NCBI GenBank assembly: GCA_033065855.1 | Contig: JAVXUO010002567.1 | Coordinates: 1-64,000, forward strand | Direction of reading: 5' to 3' | Length of the DNA stretch: 64,000 nucleotides | DNA from: Escallonia rubra | Taxonomy: Eukaryota; Streptophyta; Magnoliopsida; Escalloniales; Escalloniaceae | Shown here: positions 10,440 to 22,899 of the stretch, piece after piece | How positions within the stretch are numbered: position 1 is the stretch's first letter | Layout: each line of letters begins with the position of its first letter | The notes under the pieces: model-generated | The model's database searches: none | Seen by the model: the letters and a program-made list of their open reading frames with translations, nothing else | Told to the model about the DNA's origin: nothing | Position numbers and translations under genes: made by a program

Positions 10440-12526
10440 TATCAGTCCATTGTCCAAAATCTTTTAAGCCATTTCTGAATATATTTGGAAAAAGTTCAAA
10501 ACTAAAACTCCTCTTATTTTGCGAAACCTTCAATTTAGAATTTGTTCGGATTTTTCTAGGCATGTGAAGGACCTGAAATTATTTTATTTTGAAAACAGGC
10601 TTTTGAATTATTTGACATAGTAAACAAAATTATTTTTAGTCAAAACTTTTACAGTCATATGATCTTATTGAGACGCTTGAGCGTCTGAAATTTCACAGTA
10701 TTTCGGCACCATTCGATATGTTTTTGAAATAGGAACCTTAGTGCCCAATATAAGAAGCGGTTCAGGATTCCGAATAGAGAATTCCCAGAAAGGCCCTTTT
10801 TTTTGTCCGAAAAATATACCTAGTCATTTGAAAAGAAGTTTTGGATTATTGTTGAGCCTCGAATAGTGTGTCTGCTTCTTCTGATCAGGTTGGCCGTATG
10901 TGGGACTCGCTTTGAATTGTGTCATTCGGGATAAGAAGTGAACATTGTTTGGGTAGTTGATATTAGGTTTATAGCATAGTAGAATGTGTTCTGCTAAATA
11001 ATTTGCCTAATTTAGGTTAATGCAAAGGATTGTTGATCGAGGTTGTTTAACTTCATTTGCTTGGATCGAGGTAATGAATTCCATCCGAACCCTACTTCAT
11101 CGCTCTGATTTCAAATGTTTTATTTTATTGGTTTTTCTTGCATTTAAAAAAATTATTTTAATTCAAAAATATTCAAAAATTATATTTTTATTTCTTATGC
11201 TATATTAAGCCATAAAGAATTCTTAACGAAGATTAATATCATTTCTGGGTTATTTGTGAGCCTCGAGGAGTGTGTCGGGCCTTCTGGTTAGGTTGGTCGT
11301 GCGTGGGACCCGCTGTAGGTTGAGGGTCAGAAGTGAGCACAGTTTGGGTAGTTGATATTAGAGTACTTATGGTGTAACAATGTAGATTGTTTTCTAATAA
11401 ATGAATTGCCAATTTTGGTTAATTCAAGGATTTTGAATTGAGGTTGATTAGCTTCGCGTAGCTTGGATCGAGGTAAGGAATTCCATCCGAACCTACTTCA
11501 TCGCTCTGATTTCAAATGTTTTATTTATAAAGTTTTTACGAATTCTATTAAACTCTGATTTTATAATTTTCATTAAAGTGTAAGGGATTTTTATCCAAAC
11601 CTAGTTTCATTTATTTGTCCTCGTAAATATTTTTTTTTTAACTTTGTTATAGTTATCAAATTTTCTTTGAACTTTGTTATAGTTGTTATATGCATCGTTT
11701 GCCTTTAATGCCCTGTTTTGAGCGTTACATGTTTATTGAAAACTCTCATCAATGCTCAGTATTTATTACTCGTTGGGCATCAATTTATTCATTGCATTGG
11801 CGATTATTGCATTCTGTATATTGACATGAGATTCCGCATTTGTGTGTTTTGGCGGAGTTGGTGGGTATTGGAGGATTTGGTGTATTGGTGTGGGCTAGTA
11901 TCTTGTTGGACTTATCGGTGCATATGTAATTATCAGTGTTAGTGAGCATCGCCTTTGTGACTTTACTAAGTGATTTCCTTGCACTGCATGTGTGGCTTTA
12001 CAATTGCCCGTGTTCAATAATATTTGTAATTGTTTGCATCGTATCTGAAAGTCATTTAGATATCTGATCGAACTAGTTATAATCTTTGTGAAAGCTCTGG
12101 AAACTTTGGAAACCATTATCAAATTGTATCTCTGAACTAAACTATCGTCGTGTTGTATTTGTAAATTATTTTGTAATTTCTTCGTTTGAGCGACCTTAAC
12201 TGAGCTCTCAAAAGTTCATTCCCATTTGACTTCCTTTCCACAGGTGATAACGCCGAGTGAGCAAATTCATTTAAGTTTCAGTCTTTGTCATTAGAACCCC
12301 TGCGTGGGTTATTATTATTGTTATTTAGAATTGTTGACTTAGACTTGATGTTTCAACTATGACAGTACCATAGAGTATTATCTTATTCAATGGTTTAGTT
12401 GCTCTGACTGGCTGGTAGTACAAAATTAGTTGAGTTTGAGGATTTTATTGCCTTAGTATTTATGATCGAGTGAGTGTTAACGTTCCGGAAATTTCAGAAT
12501 GTTTCTGAAAATTTCGGGATGTTACA
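10440..12526 (+). mobile_element. LTR-retrotransposon relic (probably Ty3/gypsy type), old
   Basis: A broken fossil, likely LTR and leader sequence only; no coding domain remains. The right end closes with TTTCGGGATGTTACA, like many plant gypsy LTR ends. It contains a diverged direct duplication of about 280 bp (10850-11125 and 11247-11527), sharing CTTGGATCGAGGTAA and CATCCGAACC. The same motif appears inverted near 15745. The left boundary is uncertain. Confidence 0.5.
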
Positions 12527-14780
12527 TAAATGTTATATTATGTTGAAAGTAAAACAAGTATAATTCATGAGAAAATATCAGTAAATGCATTTAGTAGATA
12601 GAAAAACTATAACTTGGCGACAAATAATAGTCATAGAAGATATGGGAAATAATTCTAACACTCCAAAACAAGGACACGTCATTTTCATCAATACATTTTC
12701 TTCACTACTAACATCTTCAGAATTATATATATATTATGTTGTCGTCCTATCAAACTTATTTTTGCAAAAATTAGTAACTTATTTGAAAGTGATAAGGTGT
12801 TTACATAAGTCCTGTTAAATTTGAAAAGTAACTTTATTCTTTTTAGATTTCTACTTAATTATTATAATATCCTCAGGAACATATGTAATACCTTAAAAAC
12901 CCTCTGAAGTTAAAAAAGTAAATTCATATATAACATTTACAATTCAAAAGGTATACGTGGTAGCATCACCATTTTTTTTTATTACAATTACAATTGTATT
13001 CGCTATTTAACTCTAGATTGCACCGGCATGACTATTCTACTACTTTAAGTACTAAGGCAATATTCATTTGAAATACTACTTGACAATTTAAAATAAAAGC
13101 TTAAAGAAGGCAAGTATCTAGCAGTTCCACTTTGTCGCTATCTATTCATTATCTTTCAGCTTATAATATAGAGAAATTATAGGTAAAGAGACATGGATAT
13201 GCAAAATATGCAGCCTAATCAAACAAACAATGTTATTTTACAATCAAAAGTTAAGAGTAATTCAACTGAAATTATTTTTTGATATTTTACTTGAGTTGGT
13301 CGTATTCAATTTAGGTATTAAGGTTATTCTTTATAACAAAATAAGATGTTTTTAATAATGTTAATGTATTTTTTTGTCTGATGATATGTTTATGGTATAT
13401 CATATTTTATAAACCGGCCCGAGCTTGACTCGGATTACTGGGCTAGTAAAACTAATTAGGATAGCTTATTTGTGTGGCACCTTATCATATTATCATATTT
13501 TCAAGCTAAACAGGATCATACAAATTGTATATCAGAAATATTAGTGTCGTTAAAGGTCTCCAAATATTATCTTAAACAAGGTCTTATTTCTAAATTTTTA
13601 ATTAAATTCGTAGGACTAGTAAGGTATATTCCAGAAGGCTTAAATGATTTAAAGATTAATTTCGATAGTTTAAAATTCTATCTAATCGTATACATTAATC
13701 AAAATGTTAATCTTCACTTAAGCTTCGAACTGAGGCATATAAATTGCCTTAAAATTCTTGATATTATATAGGATATGTGGTGTTAAATTGCAACACATGG
13801 TTTGACTTAAATTGTGAAAAGCAAAAACTGTAGTTCTCTAAATCATGAAAAGCAAATTAAAACTTTCTAAAACTCTATTTTATGGATGTAATTACATATA
13901 TGATACATAGGTGTTATTTTTAACACTAAAACTCAATGTTTAGGTTCTTAAATTATGGCATGGGTTGGTCATTCTTGTAGGCGGTCAAACTTTCAGGGCT
14001 GCGGCTAACACGATCACTCTGCATGCTAACAGAAGTAAGACAAAAAAATCAAGTGTAAGATACTAACATAGGAATCACAGAAAGTGTACTTTCTCAATTT
14101 CAAACCTAAGGTGTATGAATGGACCAACCAACATTGAAGAACATAATTAAGTGTGGCATTCCACTGAACCAAAACAACGTGCTCTACTTTCCGTAAAGTA
14201 GGGCTAAAACCTCTCCTCTGTGATAGCTGCTAGCTTTCCTAGCTCGCTCTCCTGACAGTAGCTCTTCTCTTAGCCCCTCTTTAGCCTTCTATCTATGAGC
14301 ACGTTTTCTTAATAGGCAATGCGAATTTGAGTGAAAACATCGTATCTTCATTAACAGACTCTAAGTCTAACCTCAAATTACATCTACAACCTACGATATC
14401 GTCTGCAATAGACCCAGTTCGGCACCAACAACACAGCAATGCCTGCTGCAAAAAATCTAGTCAAGTTGCGGCGTGCGCGTGTGCTGGAAAAAAGTTTTCG
14501 TATGCAGGTTTTGGCTTCCTGTCAACCACAAATTCAGTAGAAAAAAGGCACCACTGGCTAATTCCAAATTACCGGACGAGGGTCTACTTTACCCCCACAG
14601 TAGAGAATGAACCTCCAAACTATTTGGTGAGGAGACCAAGTCTTTAATTACTAGCCAAGCCGTTTGATTGAAGTGCTTCATTCCATTGATGAAAACGTTG
14701 AAGTGGTTTATATTTTCTTGTAGACAAATATATCAAAGTTAGAAAGCTACTTTTTTTCTAATTGAAGATGTCAACGCTAA
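12527..14780. other. Gene-free A/T-rich interval
   Basis: No gene, clear repeat or RNA gene recognised. The longest open frame (13472-13771, 99 codons) has no recognisable motif and A/T-driven composition. A C/T-rich patch at 14150-14310 is followed by a compositionally ordinary stretch. Confidence 0.5.
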
Positions 14781-14799
14781 CAAGTTCTTCTTCTCGGGT

Positions 14800-14960
14800 A
14801 TACTATAAATACAGAACATGAGTGTTGTAGAGTTCAGATGGGGGAGAGAGAGAGAGAGCTTGTGTGACATAGAGCAATTCAATTAGACAACACGTAATTT
14901 TTTCCATCAGGTAATTCTCTCTGAACTCGTGAGTAAGCATTCCCTTTGTTTATTGGCACG
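14800..14960 (+). promoter_or_regulatory. Promoter-like island with no gene downstream
   Basis: A TATA-type motif TATAAATA (about 14805-14812) is followed after about 30 bp by a leader-like stretch with a (GA)n tract (about 14848-14861) and a possible splice donor ATCAGGTAATTC near 14911. No coding exon follows before degenerate transposon sequence begins near 15050. It could be the orphaned promoter and first non-coding exon of a lost gene or a transposon promoter. Confidence 0.3.
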
Positions 14961-15049
14961 GGCAAAATGTTACTCTCTTTGGTGACTCGTTATTGCAATC
15001 ATTTCAACACTCTAACTTTTGCAACCGTTAGCACCAGAAAATCCCTACG

Positions 15050-15240
15050 ATAGAAAAAAATTTGACAGATATCCGGACCCATATAGTGACAATTAATTGT
15101 CGTTAAATATTTTTAGTGACTTTACTCAGCGATGCTAAAAAGATGCGGTTAAGGCTTGTCACTGAAAGTGGTAACAGAAAAGCCACTAGAAATATTTAGC
15201 GATTATTAGTTGTCACTATATATATACGGGTTTGGAGAAA
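15050..15240. mobile_element. Degenerate CACTA-like subterminal fragment
   Basis: Inverted words such as AGTGACAATTAATTGTCGTTAA and GCGATTATTAGTTGTCACT resemble decayed subterminal repeats of CACTA elements (TTAGCGAC/GTCGCTAA). No terminal repeat is clear. Confidence 0.3.
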
Positions 15241-15699
15241 TATTTCTACAATTCGGATAGCAGCCAAAATTTATTGTTTTTTAAAAACAAACACTATCAA
15301 TGTAAACGATGCAGATGATATTAAACATGCGTAATTGCAAAGCCACATATGCAGGATAACACTTAGCAAGGTCACACAGGCAGTGCTCAATAACAATACT
15401 AGTTACATATGCATATGAATACTAGCTAGACCATTAAGGTATTAGTGTCTCCCGTAATAACAGACCATTCTTATATCACCTCCAATACAGACCATCATTA
15501 TAACACATCAACACTTTCTCATGTCAATATGTAAAATCAATAATAGCTAATGCAACATAAAAATCAATGCTCGATGAATAATAGTTAAAGAACATCGATA
15601 AGAATTTTGATGAAAGCTTAAGGCTCAAAGTGGTTTTCAAGGCAGGTGATACAATTCTCATTCCAAAACATAATCAGAGTCCAATGATATTCGATAACA

Positions 15700-16650
15700 A
15701 ATCAAAAATAATATACGAAATCAAATTTGATGAATTTGGGTTTCGGATAGAAACCCCTTACCTCGATCCAAGCTATGCTAGTCTTAACCGGATATACCTC
15801 AGTGTTTACCTAAACGGAACAATTATATTATCAGAATAAAATTTATTTTATGATATTGTAAACCTAGCACCAACTCACTCCTACTCTTAGAACAACCCAC
15901 TCGTAGGTTATGCAAAATTTTCAAAATACCCCTAGCACTGAAAATTAGCCAAAACGTCCCTCGTGTCTAAATCACAAAAATATCTACCTTATAAGTAGGA
16001 TCCGTAAAATACTCTAATTGTAGGTGAATTTTACCAAAATGGCCTTCTGGTAGTAAAATTACCAAAAAAAACCCCTATCGGGTGGCAAATTACCAAAACA
16101 CCATTCAGCCGCCCTCACTCCAAAAAATTTCCAAAAATACTTTAAAACACTCTTTTAAGCATACGGAAGTTATTTTTGGATTAAAAATCATTTTAGAAAA
16201 TTTCCGTTCAAAAATCCATAATCGCTAACCAGACCGAAAGTTCGGAATCCGGTTCTAGTAAAAATAGCTATCAGCCTCGAAACACTACAAAATTTTATTC
16301 ACTTAACCATTACCGTAATATAAGGCTCCACTAAAAATATCGGGTAAAAATGATCTGATTTGATTTCCTAATTAAATCGAGAACTTCTCATTATTGATAA
16401 ATTATTTAACACTCTTCGGGGTCATGGAAAAATCCCAAAATGTTTGACAAGGTAGATCTTCTAAAAATGATAGGGGTCTCTTCTTTAAACTTTGCCTAAA
16501 TAAGTCTCTAAAAAGCTTTTAAAAATCCCAACTGGGACTGCTAAAAGAAATCCTACTTTCAGCGACACTTACACTAATTATTCAAGATTAAACACACACT
16601 GAACCCACCTTTTCACACACACAGCCTTCTTCTTCACTCAGCCGAGACTC
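15700..16650 (-). mobile_element. LTR-retrotransposon relic, minus orientation, old
   Basis: A fossil that shares, in inverse orientation, the CTTGGATCGAGGTAAG motif of the relic at 10440-12526, so it is probably the same or a related LTR family. No coding domain is left; boundaries are approximate. Confidence 0.4.
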
Positions 16651-16899
16651 CTCCCCCATTTCTCACACACTCACACATTGCTACACATTAAGGCACACAC
16701 TAAAGCACCTAAATATATTATTCCACCTAAAGACACACACATATACACATCATACACACAACACATACTTAATACTTAATACTTTAGGTGATAAAAAACA
16801 TAATTAGGTACCAATAGTTTAGTTTATTAATTATGCGTAGCATAAAAGAATCTCCAACTTATGAGATATAACATTTACTTCAATATATAAATTTCTCTC

Positions 16900-18560
16900 T
16901 CATGTTTTTACATTATTTATTGGTTAGAGTTTTTTGAAAGCACGAGTAATCTAATTAAGTCTTATCAGTTATTTTATTGATGACGCACAATGCTTATGAC
17001 TTGATACTTATATTTATTTATTTATTTATTTAAAAGTAATAGTATATGATTTCAGTGAATTTCTATTTTGCCACTTTAAAGTTTTTTGAACATTAAGTCA
17101 AATAAGGTATGGTTTCTTTTCTTTGCATTTGTTAGGTGTATACAATTTTCATTTTAAAGATTGAGCTATTTAGGTAAAACTAATTTCTTAAATAAACATT
17201 TATTTTGATATTTTGACATTTTTCATTTTTTGTTTCTATATTGCTTCAGTAAAATAAAATAAAAACCTTTTAGTTTGTGAGTATAATCTTCAGTTTCATA
17301 CAATGATTGTCATAGTTTTATTTAATTTTTTAAAGTGCATTTGAGGTGTTAATAGTCAAATTAAAGCTTAATACGTAAGTATATGTCTATAGCATAGACT
17401 TTTAAAAGTTGTACAATTGATTTTCTAGCTTTATAGGATTTACAATTATCGGGACAATTATATCAATGGATTTTTCAGTAATAAAGTGTAGTAAAGAGTT
17501 AATAAGTAAGGGATGATTTTATTATTTTACGTTTGAAGATTTTATTTTGTTATTTTAAAGTACTTTAGAAGTGTTAAAAGTTAAAAGTATGACTTAAGTA
17601 TATTGATTAGATAGAGTTTTAAAATGTGTAGAATTAGTTTTCTAGCCTTTATAAGGTATACAAAAATTGGGCAAATTAGACCTATGATTCTTTTAATAAT
17701 AAATCATATTAACGTGTTAGAAAATTGGGGTAAAAAAAAGAAAAAAAACATAAAAATAAATAGAACGATGTGTCACATAATTAGAAGGGGTGAGATGTCG
17801 CATAAGTAGCGCCATGAACATTCATGTTTATTTATTTCTAATACATTAATCATAAAAATTATTTGTGAATTTAAAATGTTATTTATGTATTTTAACTACT
17901 TTTTAGAGTTAAGTCATATGCAGTTTGATCTTTTTTAGTTTACATTTATTGGTGTCTATGATTTCCAGTTTAGAAGTTGAGGTCACACAATTCAAATTAA
18001 TTTCTGAAGTTAATTGACATGTTGGTATTTTAAAATATTTTTAAAAATTAAGTTATATTCAATTTGTATATTATTTCCGTAAATAGAAAAGAAAAATCTT
18101 TATTTGTAAGTCACATATACGCTTTGGCACTCTTTTTGTTTGCATGTATTGGTGTGTATGATTCCCATATCATAATTTGAGGTTGACTTTGCGACAAGTC
18201 ATCATGTTTATTTTCGAATCCTTTTCCTTTTTTATCCATATTTATTATAATTACACATGCATCATAATTTTCTACTTTGATTTATCATTAAAAAACTCGT
18301 AGCTATTGTTGTCATAATTTTAGTTTACCTTATAGGAGTAGAAAGTCAATTGTACACCTTCTAAAACTCTACCTAATTAATGTATCAACATATTAGAACT
18401 TAATTGTAACTATTAACACCTCAAAATACTATAAGATAAGACAATAAACATTAAAAAATATATAAAAAAAAACGTAAGATATATTTAAAAATTAAGTCAT
18501 ATCGCTTTGTTATTTGTTTTCGAAAGATCTTAATTGGTAAATTGTTTATCTTTGATTTCA
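16900..18560. repeat. A/T-rich array of diverged repeats, one copy inverted
   Basis: Segments around 17120, 17310-17500, 17550-17730, 17940 and 18140 share motifs (TTGGTGT(C/G)TATGATT, TAGAATTAGTTTTCTAGC, AGTATAT..TAGATAGA) at a spacing of roughly 200-240 bp. 18330-18440 is an inverted relative: its complement reads GGTAGAGTTTTAGAAGGTGT, like 17605-17630. No gene is seen; it separates old transposon sequence from the P450 promoter. Confidence 0.5.
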
Positions 18561-18870
18561 TACATAATTTTCGCACTTTACACTTGTGCAAGGCCTATCA
18601 GAGGTACTTAGCAGTGTTTAGCGACTGCTAAACGTGATACTGGGCAGGCCTATACTATATTATCTTTAGGTTGGTAAGATATGATTCAGGAGGATTAGTG
18701 TAGAGTATAGCCACTGTTCATGACAATACTTTTTAGTTTCCCTTCTTCTTCTGGCGTACATCATTTCTCTTTCCTAATTAATCTTCCTGTGGACTTCTTT
18801 TTTTTGTGCTTTAATTACTAAAAGCAAGTGAATACTGCCATAAATAGTACGGTGCTCCTTTCCCAGCAGC

Positions 18871-18878
18871 TATAAATA
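18871..18878 (+). promoter_or_regulatory. TATA box of the P450 gene
   Basis: TATAAATA, followed by AGG, stands 80 bp before the ATG at 18951, the expected distance for a plant core promoter with a short leader. Confidence 0.75.
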
Positions 18879-18950
18879 GGAAGGCCATAACCTAAGAATT
18901 CTCATTCCTTGAAACCCACCCTCTTTTAAACAACTTCAAATAGTTCTGCC

Positions 18951-20661
18951 ATGGTGCTAGAATATTTCCCTTCTTTCGCTATCCTTTTAGTTTCCCTTCT
19001 GTTCTTGTACATGGTTGTCAAGCAATGGAAAGGATCTAAATCAACATTACCACCCGGACCAAAGAAGTTGCCCCTTATTGGGAACTTACACCAACTAATT
19101 GGCTCACCACTACCACACCATGCTTTAAGAGACTTGGCCAATAAATATGGTCCCGTTATGCACCTAAAACTTGGTGAGCTTACAACCATAATCATTTCAT
19201 CGCCAGAGGCGGCTGAGGCGGCCTTGAAAACACACGAGCACAGTATTGCGCAACGTCCTATATTTGCCACAGTACAGGCCGTTACTTCCGGCGGATTTGG
19301 AGTCATCTTCGCCCCTTATGGGGATTATTGGAGACAAATGCGAAAATTGTGTACATTGGAACTACTAAGCGCTAAGCGCGTCCGATCATTTAGACCAGTG
19401 AGAGAAGAGGTAGTTACCAAGTTTATTGAATCCATTCATGGTTCCTCAACGAACGGGGATTCCGTTATTAATATGACGGACAAGATATTCCAAATGATTA
19501 GTAGCATCACCTCAAGGGCTATGTTTGGTAATGAATGCCAGGGAAATGAATTTATTAAGCTAGTGAAGGAAGCGAACGTGTTGGCCGATGCGTTTGACAT
19601 AACCGAGCTGTTCCCTTCTTTCAAGATTTTTCAATTCTTTAGCAGCAAAAAATCTACACTGAAGAATCTGTTCCAAAGGCTGGATAAGCTTCTTGATAAT
19701 ATCATTGATGAGCACAAAGCCAAAAGGGCCTTGAATCATGACATTTCAGGGCATGAAGAAGAAGATCTAATCGATATACTTCTGAATCTTGTGGACTCAA
19801 CTCACTTTGAATCCCCGTTCACCACCACTGACATCAAAGCTATCACGCAGGTACGTACAACTGTAATTATGTTTCCTATTTTGTTTCTGTTTAGTTCTAA
19901 AATTTCTCACATTATTATAAGGCAAGTGCTCGAATCCACTCGGAACTAGATAACGGAACACCCTGGACTAGCAGAAATGAGCTACATTACTATCATATTT
20001 CTTCACAACATGCACAAGTGACTGATTACTCAATGCTAATTTTCAGGACATTTTTGGAGCGGGAACAGATACTTCGGCGACAACAACTGAATGGGCCATG
20101 GCAGAATTAATGAAGAACCCAAAAGTGATGGAGAGGGCACAAGTAGAGGTGCGGCAATGCCTTAAAGGCAGAAAAAAAATTAATGAGGAAGACATTCAGG
20201 AACTAAAATATTTGAAGTACGTAATCAAAGAAACATTAAGGTTACACCCGCCCGCTGCACTGTCCCCGAGAGAAGCCATTGAAAATTTTCAAATGGGTAA
20301 ATACAAGATACCCGCAAAAGCTAGATTTATCTTTAATCTCTGGGCAATAGGTAGAGATCCCAAACATTGGCCTGACGTGGATTGCTTCCGACCAGAGAGG
20401 TTTTATGAATCTGACATTGATTACAAAGGAACCAATTTTCAATACCTCCCATTTGGAGCTGGTAGGAGGATGTGTCCTGGCATAACATTTGGTATTGCAA
20501 GTATTGAACTTTCACTTGCCCAACTCCTGTATCACTTTGATTGGAAACTCCCGCATGGAATGAAGCCAGAAGAGCTCAGCATGACTGAAGGGTTTGGCGC
20601 GGCCGTGTTCAGAAAGGACCCTCTGTACGTCATTGCAACCCCAGTGTGCTCCACTGAATAG
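18951..20661 (+). CDS. Cytochrome P450, CYP71 clan, CYP71D-like
   Basis: Haem-thiolate monooxygenase anchored in the endoplasmic reticulum. CYP71D relatives hydroxylate terpenoids, alkaloids or flavonoids; the substrate here cannot be read from sequence. Two exons, 18951-19850 and 20047-20661, with a 196-bp phase-0 intron (GTACGT...TTTCAG) at the position typical of CYP71 genes, encode 504 aa, the usual length. Visible parts: membrane anchor (about 7-23), proline hinge LPPGP (33-37), oxygen-binding I-helix AGTDTS (305-310), K-helix ETLR (Glu362, Arg365), FRPERF (about 414-419) and the haem loop [11 protein letters not shown] with the Cys ligand at 443. All key residues are present and no stop occurs, so it is probably functional. 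It stands alone, with no terpene synthase or second P450 nearby. Confidence 0.96.
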
Positions 20662-20809
20662 AGATAAGTTAATAAGGCTTGAGAAAAGTCAAATGGCAGC
20701 CGTCACTAATCTGTGGGCAATACTAGTATTCGTCAAGTTCAGGAGATGTTAGTGTTACTATTTGATAGTAATCGTGTGTACTAAGTTTCCTTTGGTTTAG
20801 TTTAGTCTA

Positions 20810-20816
20810 ATAAAAA
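20810..20816 (+). terminator. Putative polyadenylation signal of the P450 gene
   Basis: AATAAAA about 150 bp after the stop codon, following a T-rich stretch. Confidence 0.45.
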
Positions 20817-20869
20817 CATCTTGTTTATGTTTCCCTCTTTTGTCCATGATACCTCTCAATCGAAAAGGG

Positions 20870-21768
20870 CACTTTATTAAGTGCCAAGTGCGACCTGCTC
20901 AAACTAGAGTGGAGGAATCCCCCAAATCAAATATAAGAGCATCTGCTTCCATGATAAAAAATTGCTACTAAAATTGTTTTGTAGGTGTTGCTAAATTTAT
21001 AGTGAAATTCTTCAGCCGCCGTAATGCATTTAACGACACTTGATTACAGAAGAGGATCCTAGTCCGGTCAATCTTGCCTTCAATGCTCAAGTTGACCACA
21101 TGTCGCTTTGTTCTGTAACAGCAACTATGCTGTATATGCTGGGAGACGTACAATCTCTTTGCTAGCCATAGTAGTAGGTGACCATACTTCTGATAAAAGT
21201 AGACAATCAACAAAAATGGAATCAGCAAGGCCTTTTAGTGTTTGCTTGCGTTCTGCCTATGTATGCACTAATATACAAGTGGTAGAGGTAGCTGTTTTTG
21301 GGTTGAAAGTTTTCTTTATCAGGGATTGGTAGCTTTCTTACTGTACTGTTAGCTGTAATACTATAATTCAAAAAATCAATATGCATAATAGAAGAAAAAT
21401 CTTGTGAAATGTTTTCTTCTCTGGATATCAAACTCGTTACGAGTTGCGATACTGGCTAACGGCTAAAAGTTTCAACCAGGAAAAGGGAAAAAAATGTGAA
21501 AGAAGCTTCTTTGTTAAGTCTCTATTGGTACTACTACATCTCTATCTATACCCGCCGAGTGTCACAGACTAAGATTAACTCTAACCCAATCCGCGCAGGC
21601 AAGTGCTTATGCTGCTTTGTCCGTAAGCACCACGCTAGTGCGCGCCGCGCATCTCCAGTGTTGGCCCCTCGGCTCTCACACTCACGCACAAAAGGCAAAG
21701 TTGGCTAAAAATGATTTATATTACAAGTACATATTACAAAAAATGGTGGGTCACATTTTAATTTTATC
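20870..21768. other. Intergenic sequence, nothing recognised
   Basis: Unique-looking sequence downstream of the P450 gene. Short open frames on both strands show no family motifs. Confidence 0.5.
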
Positions 21769-22161
21769 TTATGGGGCAATTGTTGGGTGTAGCTTCTCGA
21801 TGAAATAACACATGCCAACATATGTGAACTTTTGCAACAGACCTTTAGATTCGTCAGGTAGTGTGTGAAGTCCATCCCACGAATTGAGCATTGCACTGGA
21901 ATTCTCCATGAAGTTCATCCCAAGCATCACCCCGTGCTCATCAAAGTTGATGATGTTGAAGTCAGCCTTACCCTTCCATTCATTGATCCTCATATCGACG
22001 TTCTTGACAACCCCTTGAGTCAGTTGCTCCTCAGCATTCACGGCTTTGAACCAACTCCCATCGTTAGTTGGTTTGAGCCCCAGCTTCTCAGGAACCCTAG
22101 CACCCGTGTCCACCAATGCTTGTAGGGTCTTCCCACTAATGTCCATCGTTGCATAGAGCAA
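21769..22161 (-). mobile_element. Retrotransposon protease fragment (Ty3/gypsy-type, fossil)
   Basis: A broken fossil piece of a gypsy-type polyprotein: a retropepsin-like segment with LQALVDTGA (active-site D-T/S-G type motif) and GMNFM downstream. Only this fragment is left, with no linked reverse transcriptase; it is old and isolated. Confidence 0.7.
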
Positions 22162-22283
22162 GGCTTGTCCATTTTCTTCTTCTTGGTCTTGGCGGCATCC
22201 TCCTTTGACTCATTCTACACCACGACATCGAGCTTCTAGAACGCCCCCCATATTCACCTTCCTGTCGCTTTCGAAAAACCCCC

Positions 22284-22690
22284 CACTACACAAGAAAGAG
22301 CCTTTTAGCACAGTTTTTACCGATGGAAATAAACCAAGTTCTAAAAGTGCCCTTTATTGACAGATATGGCCATCGGTATATGTTCGTCGCTAAAAATATA
22401 TATCAATGAAAAAATTCTTCACTAAATATTATTAGTGATTTAACGAAGGGCATTTACCAATGGACTTTTAGTGACATAATTATCTGTCGGTAAACATGTT
22501 TTACGTATTTTCCCCCTTTCCCAATTTATTTTTGGCAGAATAGTTAGAAAAAGTTTTTAGGGATAGACTATTACCGACGAAACAAGTCTGTCGGTACAAG
22601 TTAGCTTTTTGTAATATTTTCATAGTCTTTAGTGACAAACTATTAGCGACGGCCAAAATCCATTGCTAAACACTGCTACATCAAAAAGAA
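22284..22690 (+). mobile_element. Degenerate CACTA terminal fragment
   Basis: Starts CACTACACAAGAAAGAGCC, a diverged CACTA terminus, followed by repeated TTACCGATGGAAA, GTCGCTAAAA and CGACGAAA...TCTGTCGGTA motifs like CACTA subterminal repeats. It is probably a truncated non-autonomous copy, unrelated in detail to the element at 1-10231. The other end is not clear. A poly-C run follows at about 22720-22735. Confidence 0.65.
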
Positions 22691-22899
22691 CTCTAATGCC
22701 CCTCTTCTTTGTCATCCTCGCCCCCCCCCCCCCCCAACACACCTTACTGCCCCTAGTGCGCTAGTTCGAAGCCTTTTGCATGAATTCATCCTCTTCTCGA
22801 ATCTCTCTCTCATGCTAAAATGTGAAGGAGAGAGAAACCAAATGGGTCTTTATATTCTCACGTTGGCAATCTTCTTAGTTCATACACTGCAACAGGTAG

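Noticed and set aside
13472-13771. 99-codon A/T-rich frame
   Set aside because: Composition matches its non-coding surroundings and no motif is present.
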